Positions 37,001-50,400 of a stretch of DNA of 64,000 nucleotides are shown here, piece after piece (the first letter of the stretch is position 1; the number at the start of each line of letters is the position of its first letter). The notes beneath the pieces are model-generated. The model was not told the origin of the DNA. It worked only from the letters and a program-made list of their open reading frames with translations, and made no database searches. The translations under genes were made by a program, and so were the position numbers. Source of the stretch: Acanthaster planci (Eukaryota; Echinodermata; Asteroidea; Valvatida; Acanthasteridae); assembly GCF_001949145.1 (NCBI RefSeq), contig NW_019091364.1, positions 3,927,964 through 3,991,963 of the forward strand, in the 5' to 3' direction.

Positions 37001-40000
37001 CTACGATAGACAAAGTAGCAACCAGGGGATTGTGGTGCCACTTGTTCCCCGAATCAGACGACATAATAAACTATTATTAATTAATCAATATTTTGTTAAA
37101 ATGGGTGTCAATAATTGCCCAAGTGCAACTCTGGTTTCAGTTCCTGTTTCTTGAAACATTGAAGTTTTGTCGAGAAAACTACTCAGCAAGGGTACACTGT
37201 AAAAACCAACGCCCACTATGAACGGGTCTTTGTTTTAACCGTTCAAAATTAAACGCCGTTTGGAAATAATGTGTTTCGTTTTTCTGAAAGTGAAACCAAC
37301 CGATAAACGTGATATGCTTTTTTTTGCTTTATTATTGTGTGAGGAATGCGTTTAAAAGGCGTATAAACAATGTTCTTTTTTTTTACAGTGTAAGGGAAAA
37401 TCATTTGATATCTCACCAATGTAGTGGTAGCAGAGGAAGACTTGCAAGGGAGACAGCAAGCTGAAAGTTTCGCCAGTTGGGAAGGAGAAATGCTATTGGA
37501 GCAACCATTATCACGCCAAATGTCCAAAAGTACTGATTGAGCATGTTGCCAACAATACGCGTCTTTGGTGTGAACATTTCAACCGCACGGTTGTACCCAA
37601 CGGTTGTATTGCCCTGAAATTGACAGTGGAAAACAAGACTTGATGTTGGGCTAAATCTTTGACAGGTATTAGGCGATTTTTAACTTTTAGACTTGGGTAT
37701 TAGGCTTGAATTGCTAGTTTCGTCCTGAGGTAGTAGCAAGTCAATTTTTGCAAGTCAAAGTCAAGTCCCTAATCAATTTTTGCAAGTCTAAGCCAAGTCA
37801 AAAGTCATTAATCAGTCTTTAATTTTGGTCTATAGTCACAAGTCATGTCAAAACTCAATTTGGTCCAGTTAAAAGCAAGTCATAAGTCTTTTTGTCCAAG
37901 AACAAGTCAAGTCACGCGATGTGTGATTTCAAGCCATAGCCAAGTGATTCAGAAGTAGCCTTAGGCAGACAAGATCAAAGTACAAGTCGCAAGCCGAACA
38001 AAGTCTTAGTTACTATTATTATTTTAAGATGGAGGGTACAACTTGATAAGCCTAATGTAAAACTTAAATGGGTCAGATTGTTTAATGACTAGTTTTTGTG
38101 ACTTGCGTGCAAATAATGTGCAAGTCCAAGTCAAGTCACAAATAAAAAAAATGAAAGTTACAAGTAAAGTAACGCCAGGTTTACGAGGCAATCGCAACAG
38201 CGCTCTATACATAAACTATATAGCAAGTAATAATAAAATTTCACTTTCACCCAAAGCACATCTTGACAAATGACTGGTTGCGATACTAGATGTTTGCTGT
38301 TAGTTGCAAATTTCAATCAGTATACCGTGTATCGTTGTGCATGGGTACTGGGATCGTTCTTTATTTTGTCGTGGGTATTACTGAATTTCCTACCGGTAAA
38401 ACTAATCCAAGAAGGAACCGGAGGGCCAGCATCAGCTGAAAATTCGAGGTAAAGCTGATGGCCGTACCAAAAACACTCATCAAACCCAGGCAGGCAACTG
38501 CAATAGGTCGTCTGCCAACTATGTCCGCCGCCTGACCCGTCAAGAACGCACCGACCAGGGATCCACTGAAGTGAAGAGACATCAATGTCCCAGCCAATAG
38601 GCTCTTATCGCACACAAGATCGAACTGGTGGGGTAAAAATGGAATTTTTTAACAAGGATAATACTCCAAGACGAGGAGATTTTACAGTCTCTTGTTCCTG
38701 CTTGAATGAGTCGAAGGCTGTGTACTGTAAAGAAACAAAACAGCTTTAGCTCAACTCTGTTCAGCAGACATATTCCAAAGACATATTTTCGCAGGTGTGG
38801 GACGTAATAAGTACGTTTTTACACATTGTGCACCAGTTAATATACAATTAATTCCACAGTTCACTTGTATTTTAGCGCTCTACCCTAGTCTGTGGAAGAG
38901 AAGTTTGAACAACACACATAGCTAAGGGCCTGCTCATTTCACGCTGATCTGGATCGCGGTTAGTCTTGGGCCAAGACGGCAGAACTTGATAGCGGACTCG
39001 ATCGAGCATAAAATATGTCGAGCGCGCCAATTTTCATTGCGCACTCTTGTGGCTTCGATTGGTGAAATGAAGTCCCGAGAGGGCGCAATAGAAATCAGCG
39101 TGCGGCGCATGCTCGATCAAGTTCTGCCGTCTTGACCCAAGACTATATCGCAGTCAGCGATCTAACCTTGATTCACTGACACCAGAAGGTGTCTATTGTG
39201 CCTACTGGATAGGACGAACTAGCCTTTGGATCACTGGTTGCGATCCAGATCCGTGTAAAACAAACAGGCCCTTCGTGAATGTATATCCGAACACGACCTG
39301 CTACTAATTACTATGCAAAACTGACCTTCGGATCTGAACTATCAGCAGGCATGAGTGTTGCTTTGCCGGCAAACTCCATGACGTATAAAGAAAACATGGT
39401 GCATGCTCCAGGGTACGATCCATGTCATCCCATGCAGACTTGTAATTAGGCCTACAAACGCGTAGTTGGGCTGGAGTCACTTGTATTTGTAGGTGGTGCT
39501 TTTGCCATAGGCCTACACTAAATAGAAGCACACTTTCTTGTTTGAATCACACGCAGACACGTGCTTCCGTAGGGGTCACGTTCTCGATTCAGGAAACATG
39601 GTAGCTTCAGTAGTATCCGGTTCGTAAGTGACTTCGTCACAAAGGCGAACGCGCCACGGTTTGCGGGGAAGTTGCGCGTTAACTTCCGGTTCCATGGTTC
39701 CATGTAAACGGCAATCAATGCATATAACTCTATGTGCAGTGCACGTGCAGTGGGCGTGGTTTAAACTGAAGTGACGTCACACTTTCGAACCGGAAAGACT
39801 ACCGAAGTGAGTACGTCACACGTACTACTATTATGAGTTTAAAAGGCATTAGCCCGAGGACCAGCGCGTGAACCATGAACGCGCGTACTCCATTGGTTTG
39901 TACAGCATGGACAGGTTCTACATGACGTAATATTTCGGTACTCTGTGAAGTCGGATGACACTTTATCCATTAACCAAAACGTTCCAGCACATCTCCAGTC

Positions 40001-40995
40001 GAACGGATGGACGGACGTCAGAGATGCTTAAGAGGACTCGGGTTGCCTGAGTCAGGACATTGCATAAGATTTGCCTGAACACATATGATACAATTACAAA
40101 ATTCATGCCTCCCTCAAATTGTATCATGGGAATATCTGAATGTTCCCTGGTGAGTACTCACCACATTTTCGCATTTTTGAATAACTTTTACGTTTTTGCT
40201 GAATTAGGCTGAAATTTCAGGTAATCCTCAAGCTACAAATGTACTTCAAGACTTCAAAGTCCCTTTAACCTAGCTGTATCCACTGCACAGCACAGCCTGT
40301 TAAAAGTATCCCAAGGCGCCCGTACGACCGGGAAATGACTGAGAGTTAAACAAAATCCATCTCGATGCTCGGAGTTATTTGGAGCGTGGCTACTTCCACA
40401 GCAGCATAACGAAATGTAGTCAGAGAGGGGACTTGAGGGATCTTTTTGCTATCATAAAACAGTCGTACAGGTTCAGGCATAACCAGGAACTGACCCTCTT
40501 CCCTTTTCCTGACCGGGTGAGTGACAATCACCCTTCGAAATCACGGTTTTATTTTTTGGCGTGCCTAATCGCAGAGTTTACCTAAAGAAATGTTCGATAA
40601 ATGTATCCAAGCATACTTGTGTTATTTATTTATTTGTCATAAAGTGAAACTCTACTTACTTCAGTCAAGATATTAGTCTCTCCATGTTCAGCACCTGAGT
40701 ACTCCCAACCATTCTTACAGGTTGTAATATTTCCTGTCAGTGTTCCATTGAGGACATCGTACATATGACAGCTATCGGGAACCTGGCGGCCTTCTTTGTC
40801 TATCAGGGGTGTTGTCTGGTTGGCTGTGAAGCCGTACGGAGGCTTGCAGTAGTGTTCCACTGATTGGTCGATCGTGATCGCCACCGAGGTGAGTTGTATG
40901 GCTGCAAAGGACAGCGACAAGCCGAAGACGGCGAAGTTGGCAACCTGCACCCGGCTGTAGAGTCCAACGACCCTGAGGCTTGAATCCACATCCAT
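34025..40995 (-). CDS. SLC22-type organic ion transporter, paralog B (9 coding exons)
   Basis: Predicted 577-aa MFS transporter of the SLC22 family. Exons on the minus strand: 40995-40660, 38624-38394, 37613-37417, 36864-36469, 36331-36197, 35720-35635, 35033-34913, 34471-34399, 34183-34025. All are GT-AG with the same phases as A and C. Seen in order: MDVDSS start and TM1; extracellular loop with YCKPP, Cys and NGT/NIT/NQT glycosylation sites; FDLVC; motif A as GQAADIVGRRP; YNRAVEMF; ESLRWLVQ; a TM6-TM7 loop 39 residues shorter than in A; RFGRKRP; LPETKDRPLPETYED near the C terminus. A TTTATTTCCAG acceptor sits two bases before the ATG, implying an upstream 5' UTR exon. It is closest to paralog A. 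Intron 1 carries a MITE and intron 2 a CAAGTC-rich simple repeat. Confidence 0.9.
37690..38175. repeat. degenerate CAAGTC-type simple repeat
   Basis: Many imperfect copies of CAAGTC, CAAGTCA and AAGTCATAAGTC occur through 37690-38000 and again at 38098-38175, inside intron 2 of gene B. No coding frame. Confidence 0.6.
38924..39273. mobile_element. 350-bp MITE-like element with long inverted ends
   Basis: The ends AAGGGCCTGCTCATTTCACG...GATCTGGATCGCGGTT and, reverse-complemented, AAGGGCCTGTTTGTTTTACA...GATCTGGATCGCAACC match. A second inner pair (TTGGGCCAAGACGGCAGAAC near 38970 and its complement near 39120-39140) gives nested palindromy. No transposase frame. It lies in intron 1 of gene B. 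No clear target duplication was found. Confidence 0.7.
40225..40320 (+). repeat. dispersed repeat fragment, copy 2
   Basis: AAGCTACAAATGTACTTCAA, then AAAGTCCCTTTAACCTAG and TGTATCCACTG, aligns with the copy at 28.7 kb in the same orientation. It lies in intron 1 of gene B. Confidence 0.55.
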
Positions 40996-43900
40996 GTCTG
41001 GAAATAAAAAGCTTCACAACGCAGTTCTACAATTCAGAGACCCGCTATATCAAATGCGGATCCACACGTGCAGTTTGACTGTGCTCCGTTGCCCAACAAG
41101 TTCCTAATGCAACTATGATGACGACAGAGCGAGCTTTTATTTCAGTTACACAGACGTTGTTGAACTTGGATAAAGATTTAGTGTGTCGGAAAGAGACGAG
41201 GAAGAAAACAACCTTTGATATTTAAAATGATATCTGTGCTGAAATGCGTTCACAGGGTGCATTCAATGTTTTATCTACATTATGATATGCACTTCGAACT
41301 CGACCCTGGAGTGTATACGTATTGTGCTTAACCTGTCCTTTAGTGATTGTTATCATTTCGAGCCGACAAAATGTAAATACAAATAAAATCAACACATACA
41401 CAAATATATAACAATATATCCGTTTTAAATTATATAACAATATATGTGTTTAATATATACATCAAAATGAAACGCTTTCAGCACTTACAAACAGCAAGAT
41501 CTCGAAACGGACATTCATTTGAATCTCAGAATGCCGAAAGTAAATGTAATTCGATTTGCCTAAGGTTGGTTTTCCACGTAAATCTGAAAGAAAACTATTG
41601 CAATTATGATATGATCAAACTCCCCCGCAGCTCTTTAAAAAGATCAAGTCATTAACCAAATGTCTATTCCACAAGCTTAAAACTCAAAATCATACAACAT
41701 GAAAAAAAATCCATTCTCCGATAAATATCCAACTATGAGACATAGACATAACTAGAAACATGCATTTTTGAAGGCAAACAATAGTCGTATTTAGGGATTT
41801 TTGCTTCGTAAATTAACAAGTGACACTCCAACAATAGTGTGGCTATATAGGACACCAGCTGCCAATTTTTACCTCGATTACAGGTGCTGTGATATCAATC
41901 TTTCTGCATTCGAGTCGGAGTCTGTGTCAATAAGGGAGACAATACAATAAGGGAGACTATGCAAAACAAAACTTTTTGTGGTGCTCTATCTTCAAATAAC
42001 ACAAGTACGTCGTAAAATCATTGCTTGAAATTCAACCTGTAGATTTTGTCTGTGCTGTTTCGTTTCTGTTTGTCATGGGAAAGGAAAATATTTCAACCAC
42101 AAGGGCGGAACAAGTTGGGCAATGTGCCCCCCCTAAAAAAACAAGGAGCAAAACAAATTGATATTTTTTAATGAAGCGAAGGGAATTGTGTTGCTCTATT
42201 TTATTTCTTGTTGTTCCCAAAGCATGTAAAAAGCCCCAACATGAAGCCTTGCTCCCCAGGAAAGCTAAAACTATTTGCTTGCTCACACAAAATAATGCTT
42301 TTCTGGGAAGCGCGGCTATGGGGGGGGGTACATAGAAAAAAATAACATTTTATAGGGTCGTCCAACAAGTCTCCCCGCCCCCCCCCCAAAAAAAATGGTT
42401 CTGGGTCCGACCTTGGACTGGCATGCATAATGGTTATTTCTTTATTCTGCTGGAAGTGCATAGGCCTATAGTTACCCAGGTTTCCCCGATTCGCCCCAAA
42501 TCAAATACAGAGAGAGTGTGGGTACGTGCAATTATGCCTTCAAGGTCACAGAATAAAGAGACCCAGCAGCTAAACCAAAATACTTAGAGTTGTTGCAAGT
42601 CTCTATAACCCTCCGGAAAATTAATGCGAGGGAAAGATTTGAAAAATATGAAATGTTGCGACTCAAAACGAATTCAAAGCAACACAAACGATGGTACGTT
42701 CACCCAGACTGCAATCAGCATCTCATAGAAATTGCGCAAAAACGCCAGCCTATATCTGACACAGTACGCTTTCTTGTCATTAATTTACTATCTGACCAAG
42801 GTAAATATGATCACTAATTCCCCCTACTTTCACCTGCAGGGAAAATCTAAGTTAGTATGATCTCCCCCGACTTTCTAAAAAACCTGCTCAGAAAGTCTAA
42901 ATCAGTAACAATTCCTAAATTAATCTGATCTTCTTAATAAACTGAAACCTTGGGAAATAACATCACAACTTTGCTATCACCAATCACAAACAAAACTATG
43001 ACTGAAAATGAAACAAATTCCTGGTAAAAATAAAGGAAACCGAAGTCAGGGTAAATCCAAATTCTCGGCAGAGTGACACAAATTACGACTCATCAGACTA
43101 CATGAGTGATGGCCTCTAATCACATACATGTATTACATGTGCCTGTTCTAAGGGGAACGTATAGGCCTACATACAGAAAGTAGTAAAAAATTAGGGAAAA
43201 AACCCATTACTGTTTTGAACAATATAACGTCCCCTAATACTTTATTCGGTAAGTTGAACAACACCGGTACCATTCACCTTAAGCATATCGTACTCTAAAA
43301 GCAACCAAAGCCACAAAAAATTCTTTAATCTGGTGCATTTTAGAAATAAGTATGATAGAGGCTTTCTATAAATACTGGACACATTTTCGTCACCATTTTC
43401 ACGAAGAACCACGATTTTGATTTTATTCGTGTTGTTGGGGGCTAAAATCTCGACAAGTGCATTTGGCGTTTTCACGGAGAGACTCAAATCTTTATGCCCC
43501 TTGTGGGCCTACACGTACAAAAAGTATGGACTCTATGGCCGAGAAAATGTAAGATTTTCGTTTTCACGAAGAGCCACATATCTTAGTTACATTTACAGTG
43601 GCAAAACTACTTTCTACATGAGAAAGGGAAATATATCTCTAGAAAGGGCAGAATATCCTCTTTTTAATGGTATGCAGCTTGTGATGTTATTGACACAGAT
43701 GAGTGAACAAACTAGACTGATGTTAAGGGTACTAAAACGGCACTGCGACAAGTTTGCATATTTGATTGACAAGGCTCAACTATGCAAGTGTGGGGAAGAC
43801 CAATGCCATTTCTTTTTATGGGGTTACCTGCAGAAAAAAAAAAGTTCACCACTCTCCCAGCCAATGTTCAGGAAATACGCACAAGAATAGTGGAAAAAAC

Positions 43901-44412
43901 CAGTATCTTCATCAAGATCCTGAAATGGTCAGACAGGCTGTAAAGGACATGTAAGATGTCAGATGTGCATTGACAGGAATGGAGGACATGACACAGAGGG
44001 CACAGCAAATTAAACTTATGAGGTAAGCAGCGAAAACAAAGCAGATTACATTGATTTAGGCACATTCCTTGTTTTCAAGCGAAGGCATTATTTTGATATT
44101 CTGCATGCTTGCATTGTTGAGCCTTGTTAATCAAATATGCAAACTTTTCACAGTGCCAATTTCAGAACCCTTAATGGAGGCCTTGTTTATTCACTCATCT
44201 CTGTCAATAACATCACAAACATACCATTGCAAAGAGGACATTCTGCTCTTTGTAGAGATGCATTTCTCTTTTCCACATTTAAAGTAGTTTTGCCATTACA
44301 GTCATTTTTCATCTCCGCATGCTTTTATGTGGACACCCTGTAAAACCAAGGTATCATTTATGTAAAAACCCAGTTATAACAATTTTTTGTGGCTACAGGG
44401 CATCGGCGTTAA
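40996..44412. other. intergenic between SLC22 genes B and C
   Basis: Contains the presumed 5' UTR and promoter of B and the 3' UTR of C. No exon-bounded gene is supported. A 157-codon open frame at 43417-43890 (+) has no family motif. It contains two TTTTCACGAAGA(A/G)CCACG-like words about 160 bp apart, so it is more likely repeat-derived. C- and A-homopolymer tracts occur at 42120-42400. Confidence 0.4.
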
Positions 44413-47400
44413 TTAGATGGTGTCCTCTTGTTGTCTTTCTAACTTGGTTGGGTCCTCAAACTGTTCAGGCAGGGGCCTGTTCCTTGTTTCGGGTAGCAGA
44501 CACACACAGAAGGCGGCTACCAGCGAGAGTGTACCAAATATTGTCATTGGCAAGAAGCTTACCGCATCTTTCTAATGTGGGAAATAAACAAAAGTGCACG
44601 ACGTGAGCTTTTGTCGTTGTTCACATCGTCTGTTTTAACAGATGGTACTGTTCCAAGGGAAAGCGGGTGTATAACGCTGATGCTGAATGACCAGGCCTAA
44701 CTTTTGGGTTGAAGTGTCCACGTTTTGGAAAATTAATATATGAATGATAGCTCCCTCCCTGACGCAGATAGGTCATTCGAATGATTGATATTAACAATCT
44801 TTGCGAACTTTCCCGGGAAAAATGATATTAGGAAGCCGTGCATGGCCTGACTCAAAAAGTTCCTCTTAGGCCATGTTTATGGCTTTGGTCCCAACTTCAG
44901 TCTCCTATTTTCCTAACTTAAAACGGATGTCACTGATCCATTCATTAATTTAATGGGTTGCTCAAACTCACCAACAGCACAATGAAAGGAGCTATGATTG
45001 TACTTGTTTTCCCAACTGTGGCTGAGCTCCCCGTTGCAATATTTCTGTGTAAAACAACATTACACAAGCAATTTAGTAAACTTAACCCAATATTTATGAT
45101 ACAGGCAGTGATGTGTGAAAAAATATGAAGATTGGGTGTGCAGTGCAGTTTCATCCCCTTTCAAATAAACCAAAGACGTCAAAGGAAGAGGGACCTGCTG
45201 TGAATATCAATTAAAGGAATTAGCAACAAATTAAACATAAACCTTTCGGTGACAGTGTGGAAATTACAAAAGGTCTGCTCAATTGATGTCACATAAATAA
45301 TAGACTAGTGTCAGACTGGACATGCATATTGGAGTATAGGTCTGATACTTATATCAATATAATATAGGTTATAGCCTATATAATAATAGGTTAACAATAT
45401 AATAATAGGTTATAGCCTATAAATATAGGCTATAACCATATGACTTATAAGAACACCTGCTTTCTTAAGATTATGCAATATGTATCGTTTCCAAGAAGCT
45501 TTTGAGGTTATTTCTGTAATATGCAAATTCCACTTTAAATCACTCTGTATGGTGACCGTGATTCCCAACAATTTTAAATGTGAAACCTAATTTAAGTATA
45601 TCCCATTAATTGAAAGTGCAGAAGTCGATACATAACGTTTTAAAAAATAGTAGTCATACTCTGACATTTAGATGGTTTAGGTAACTCATCATTTTGCTGA
45701 CACCACCGAGAAAGGCTATAAGGACACAACTGCATTTGTGATTGACCCCTAAATTTAATGACTTCTCCCAGAGTCAGGTCGTCCACGTATTTCCATCGTC
45801 TGCAGCAATCAATTGCAGCATCATTAAACAAGAATCAAAAATAAAAATGAACCCAATTTTGTACCCTGTGCAACCCCACATGTAATTGTCTGAATATTAA
45901 CTGTCCGTTTAACTTAGTGTTTTGAGTACGTACTGTCAGAAAGCTGCAAACGATGGGCACAATGGACGGCCTAACTCTAAGATCAATTAATTTTTGAATT
46001 ACAATTGTATGATGGACCCGATCAAAAGCCTATGTAAAAACAGTTGTACACAATTGGGCATATTGAGCCGGCTTATCATGCCCCCAATAATGAATTTCAA
46101 TAAATCTACACGACAACGCGTAGTGCTACAACCATTCATATTTCCATATTGTTTAATATGCAAGTTTGCTGTAATATCCTGTAAAATCAATCCACTTAGA
46201 TATCAATGATTCAAAAACGTGTGCAAGATAGGAGTGAGTGCAGTTGGTCTCAGTTGATCCAGAGAAGATTTTGTTTTTCCTTTTGGTACAGGAACCACTG
46301 TAGCTGTTTTCCAGAGGTCAGAAAATATTCTTTCTCTAACACAATTAATAAACAAATATATCAGTGGGCCGGCAATTTCAACAGAGAATTCTTTGATTAA
46401 CTGAACAGATAAATTCAAAGAATGACCAGCTTTTAATATGTTAAGGCTGTCATGTTCTTTAAAACGTGACAGCGATATATTGTAGGTGGTGGTTTAGATG
46501 GTAGATAACATGATAATTGCGTGTTATCTAAAGCAGGTATCTGATACTAGCAAAATGATCAATAATTCGTTCAAGAACCTCCTCAGGATCTGCAAAGACT
46601 CCAAAAAGAGACGTTAAATCAATATTAGGTTTTTAGTAAAAAATTGCCATTTTTTTTAAATACTGATACCATTTACTAGAATTATTAGATTGGAGTTATG
46701 CAATCAAATCATTATAATATCTTGATTTCTGCTCATTGATGGAACGTTGAACTTTATTACGTAACAATCTCCATTTACTTGGGTTCAATTACCTATTGTC
46801 AAACGCTTTGGCCATTCTTGCATCAATTGTTTGATAGCTGGTGTAATCCAGGGTTTATCTTTAGCATGCCTAATGAATGTATTTTCAGGAAAATAAAACT
46901 TGTACATATTAGTAAGATCACTCACATATTTTTGAGCCTGATTTGAAATTGATAAGTTTAACGTGGATTTTTGCCGGTCATAATCAAAAATCCATCGACC
47001 AAAATGTCTAACTGAGGGATCTTTATATGGGCGAGTAATAATTCGTTTCTTGGTATGTTTAGGAAGTTGACATACATACAGAATAAATGATAACACAACA
47101 ATGAACACTTGTTCCTAACGGTGCTAACCGTCCAATTTTCAAATTTGTAGGCAAAACGAGTGTGGTCTGCATAGAAAAGCAGCAAAAAATTATGAACGTT
47201 TAAGAATCAGTCATATTACGAGCTAATACACAAGGGCAGGACATAGTGTCAATGATGCTGAGGGGACCAACTAAAAGAGATTCATTTCTCAATACTAATG
47301 GTGGAATTACCAAAATCTGTCCAAAATGTATATTTCATTTCCATTGTATGCGAAACCTCCGGGAACCCCCCTCCTAAAAAACACCCCCCCCAAAAAAAAA

Positions 47401-50400
47401 AAAACAAGAAAAAATGAACACACGCTTCCAATGAGCTGTTACCTAAGAACTGTTGGGAAGACTTCGGCTCCTATCAGCATAGTCACTTCATACGCAGCTG
47501 TGGAAAAGTACTTGCCGACCATCGCCATAGCGACAATCAAGGCTGTTAGCTCAGTGCCATTAGCTAGAACAAAAAAAATCATTTTCAAGGTGCATCCCTC
47601 GGGGAAAGTATTATTATTGTCAGCAAAATAATGTATTTAACTGTGCATGATCTTGAGGTTGTTTGCAATCGAAATGAAACTGCTCAAATGGTCATACTAT
47701 TGCTTTTTAAAATGATATTATTCATGGAAAAGGAAAGGTAGAAGATATTCTGTGTCGAAAAGCCTCCTTTTGACAGTGCTTTCTGTTGCTTATATCCTAT
47801 TTGGCTGAGAAGTATTGTGTGATACCTGTTTTACCAGGAAGAAATCCCGTAAAGTAACAAGCCACTGCGCATGCAAAGAAGGAAAAGATCAGCGGCCTTC
47901 GACGACCAAACCTGAAGAGACAACAAGAGCGAGGAGCCGGTGAACACCATCATGGAAGCTTTTTTTCTTTACATAATTAAAACTACTGCATTACCTTAAC
48001 AACACATTCTGAATTGGATAGAATTTGGTGCAAAGAAGAGGCAAAAATATACACATTTTGGCCTTTTTTGACTGTGGTATTGGCACGAAGACCTACGTCA
48101 ACGTTTAGACGGTTTACCAAAGTTGACCATGCAGTTTTCAAGCGACCACCATAATAGTTGGTGTTTGGAAACGTTTGGTAAGTAGCGTACAATTTCAATG
48201 GATTAGTTCAAGACCCCGTTATATACATGGATACTCAGGTCCTAAATCGTGAAGATCAATGTCTATGTAATATCTGTTTCTACATTAATCTCCCAGCCCA
48301 GTGAAAGTGCAAAAACATTTGGTCTTCCCTGATGACCCCCCAAATAAGCCTTAATACGAACATAATAATTTCATCACCTTTTCATGAGGACGAAATCGAT
48401 GGCGCTAACCGGTGCCTCAATGAGAGCCAGCAAAAAAAAGTTGAGGTACTTATTTCCGGCCAGGCTGGTGGAATATACGATGAACCCGAAGTACAGCGCG
48501 TTCATGACGAACCTTCATAGGTAAAATGAAACGTTTGTCTCCGAGAACAGTTAGGGAGATTGAATTCAACTTCGTTTGTCAAGAACTTTGGAGCGCTGAT
48601 GGGTATTGAGAGGCGTTTGACATTACAACGTGCCACCAGGAAGTTGACACGGACAGGCCATTCTTTTATAAGTTTAGGACCGACACAAACCGATGTCCCC
48701 ATTGCTGTCCTTTATATTTCAGCGTATGTCAATTGACAATATTGGGAAATTTCTATCAACTGGCATATTCCATGCAATTGTCAAAGGTGTGATAGTTTTT
48801 CTCCGACATAGTTTTTGAAATAATGATATACGGTTTGCTATCCTTTTGTATGCTAATTCATTAATATTCATCACGTCGGCCAATCACAAACTCCACTTTT
48901 GACGGGTATCTGTCTTCAGGCAAATTGAACTGCCGTGGCGACTTGGAATTTTTTCCCCGAATAAAACTCCTCAAAAGCCATATTCCCTTACCCTCTTCTC
49001 AATTTTTCGCCCCAATAACTCAGGGTTACACAGTTGAAAAACAGAATAGAGTTAATTAAAACTGCAACTCGAAATAATAAGTTCAGAATCCTCTTCCCTG
49101 ACAAACATCAGGAATGATTAAGTTTCCCCTGTCAAGCTGGAGAGAATTCATCCGGGTCGACCATTTTTCTTTTTGCGCAGCGAAAAATGGCCATTGCATG
49201 GCGAATATTATTGTTTGATATTGTGGTATTGTGTGCTTATTGTCTTAGCGAGGTAATGAATCTCGATTTGCCGGTAAGACAATCATAAATCATAATACGA
49301 CAATCAAATTGATATGTTATTTTGTTATTCAATATCTGCAAATCTGACAACTCTCACACTCTTTACATTGACAGCCACACTCACAAATGTGAGAAATAAT
49401 GACTTTTGAAATTAAATACTTAACTGAATGGGGAGATTGCAGCCAATTTTTCGCAGTCAAGAAGCAAGCGTTGCTCTGCCTTGTCAGTTAAGGCTAGAAA
49501 ACCGCGCACAGTAGTCAAGATTGTGAACACCCAGACACACAGGCGGTTTATTAGTTTGTTCTGCTCTATGTTTTGGAACGCTAGCTACGTCTTGGAGACG
49601 TTGTTCGAAAAAATCGAAAACATGGCTTCTCGCCCTTTTGAAAACAGAGAGACACTTTCCACTCCAGTTTCATGTAGCGCAACAACTGCGAGTTTAGAAG
49701 CAGTTTGAGCTTCATCTGTCAACTTTGCTAACACATAATGAAGAAGTAATTGTCTTTTCAATGTTTAGAAACAACAATAAAGAAACAAAGAACAAGCAAA
49801 TCGCAGTATTAACTTACCAGCACAGAAACATGATCAAGGTGTACTTGATCAGAATTCTTGTCCTGAACAAATGGAAGAAAGAGTAGTGTCGCTTTATTGG
49901 ATAAAGACCTCCGTTGGTCGGCCCATCGTCTTCCACAGAGGGCGTGTCTGCAAGGCCGTCAGTCTTTTCAGTTGTCGGCACACCTATGTCACTGAGCCTG
50001 GACATGAGAGATTCCCCTTCGTACTGGATCTTCTTAGATTTGGCAACCCTTTGTAGAATTGACACAGCCTTCTCCACACGGCCTTTCTGTACTAGCCAGC
50101 GAATGGACTCGTAAGAGAATAACCTTCACACATGAAGTTAAAAAATAAAGTATTAGCATGTAACATTATTGCCCAAAGGGCGCTCTTCGTTTGCTTTTAT
50201 TGATAAATTTGAAATGTATACTGGAGTAAGGAAGCAAGGAAGCTACAAGAAAGTATTTCTCAAAGTTGGGATCGTTTGGGATTTGTAGTGGGTTCAGATT
50301 AAGGCTAGGCTATCGGATTCACATCATATTGCGGAGTTTTGCCTAACGGGATAAAGACCCTGTTTAATCCGATCCGACCCACGTCTTTTTCTGCGGAGTA

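Noticed and set aside
37722-38000. CRISPR-like array of short repeats
   Set aside because: The CAAGTC words are irregularly spaced and degenerate, and the genome is eukaryotic; this is simple-sequence repeat.
43417-43890. 157-codon plus-strand open frame between genes B and C
   Set aside because: No domain, splice signal or start context. It contains repeated TTTTCACGAAGA words, so it looks repeat-derived.
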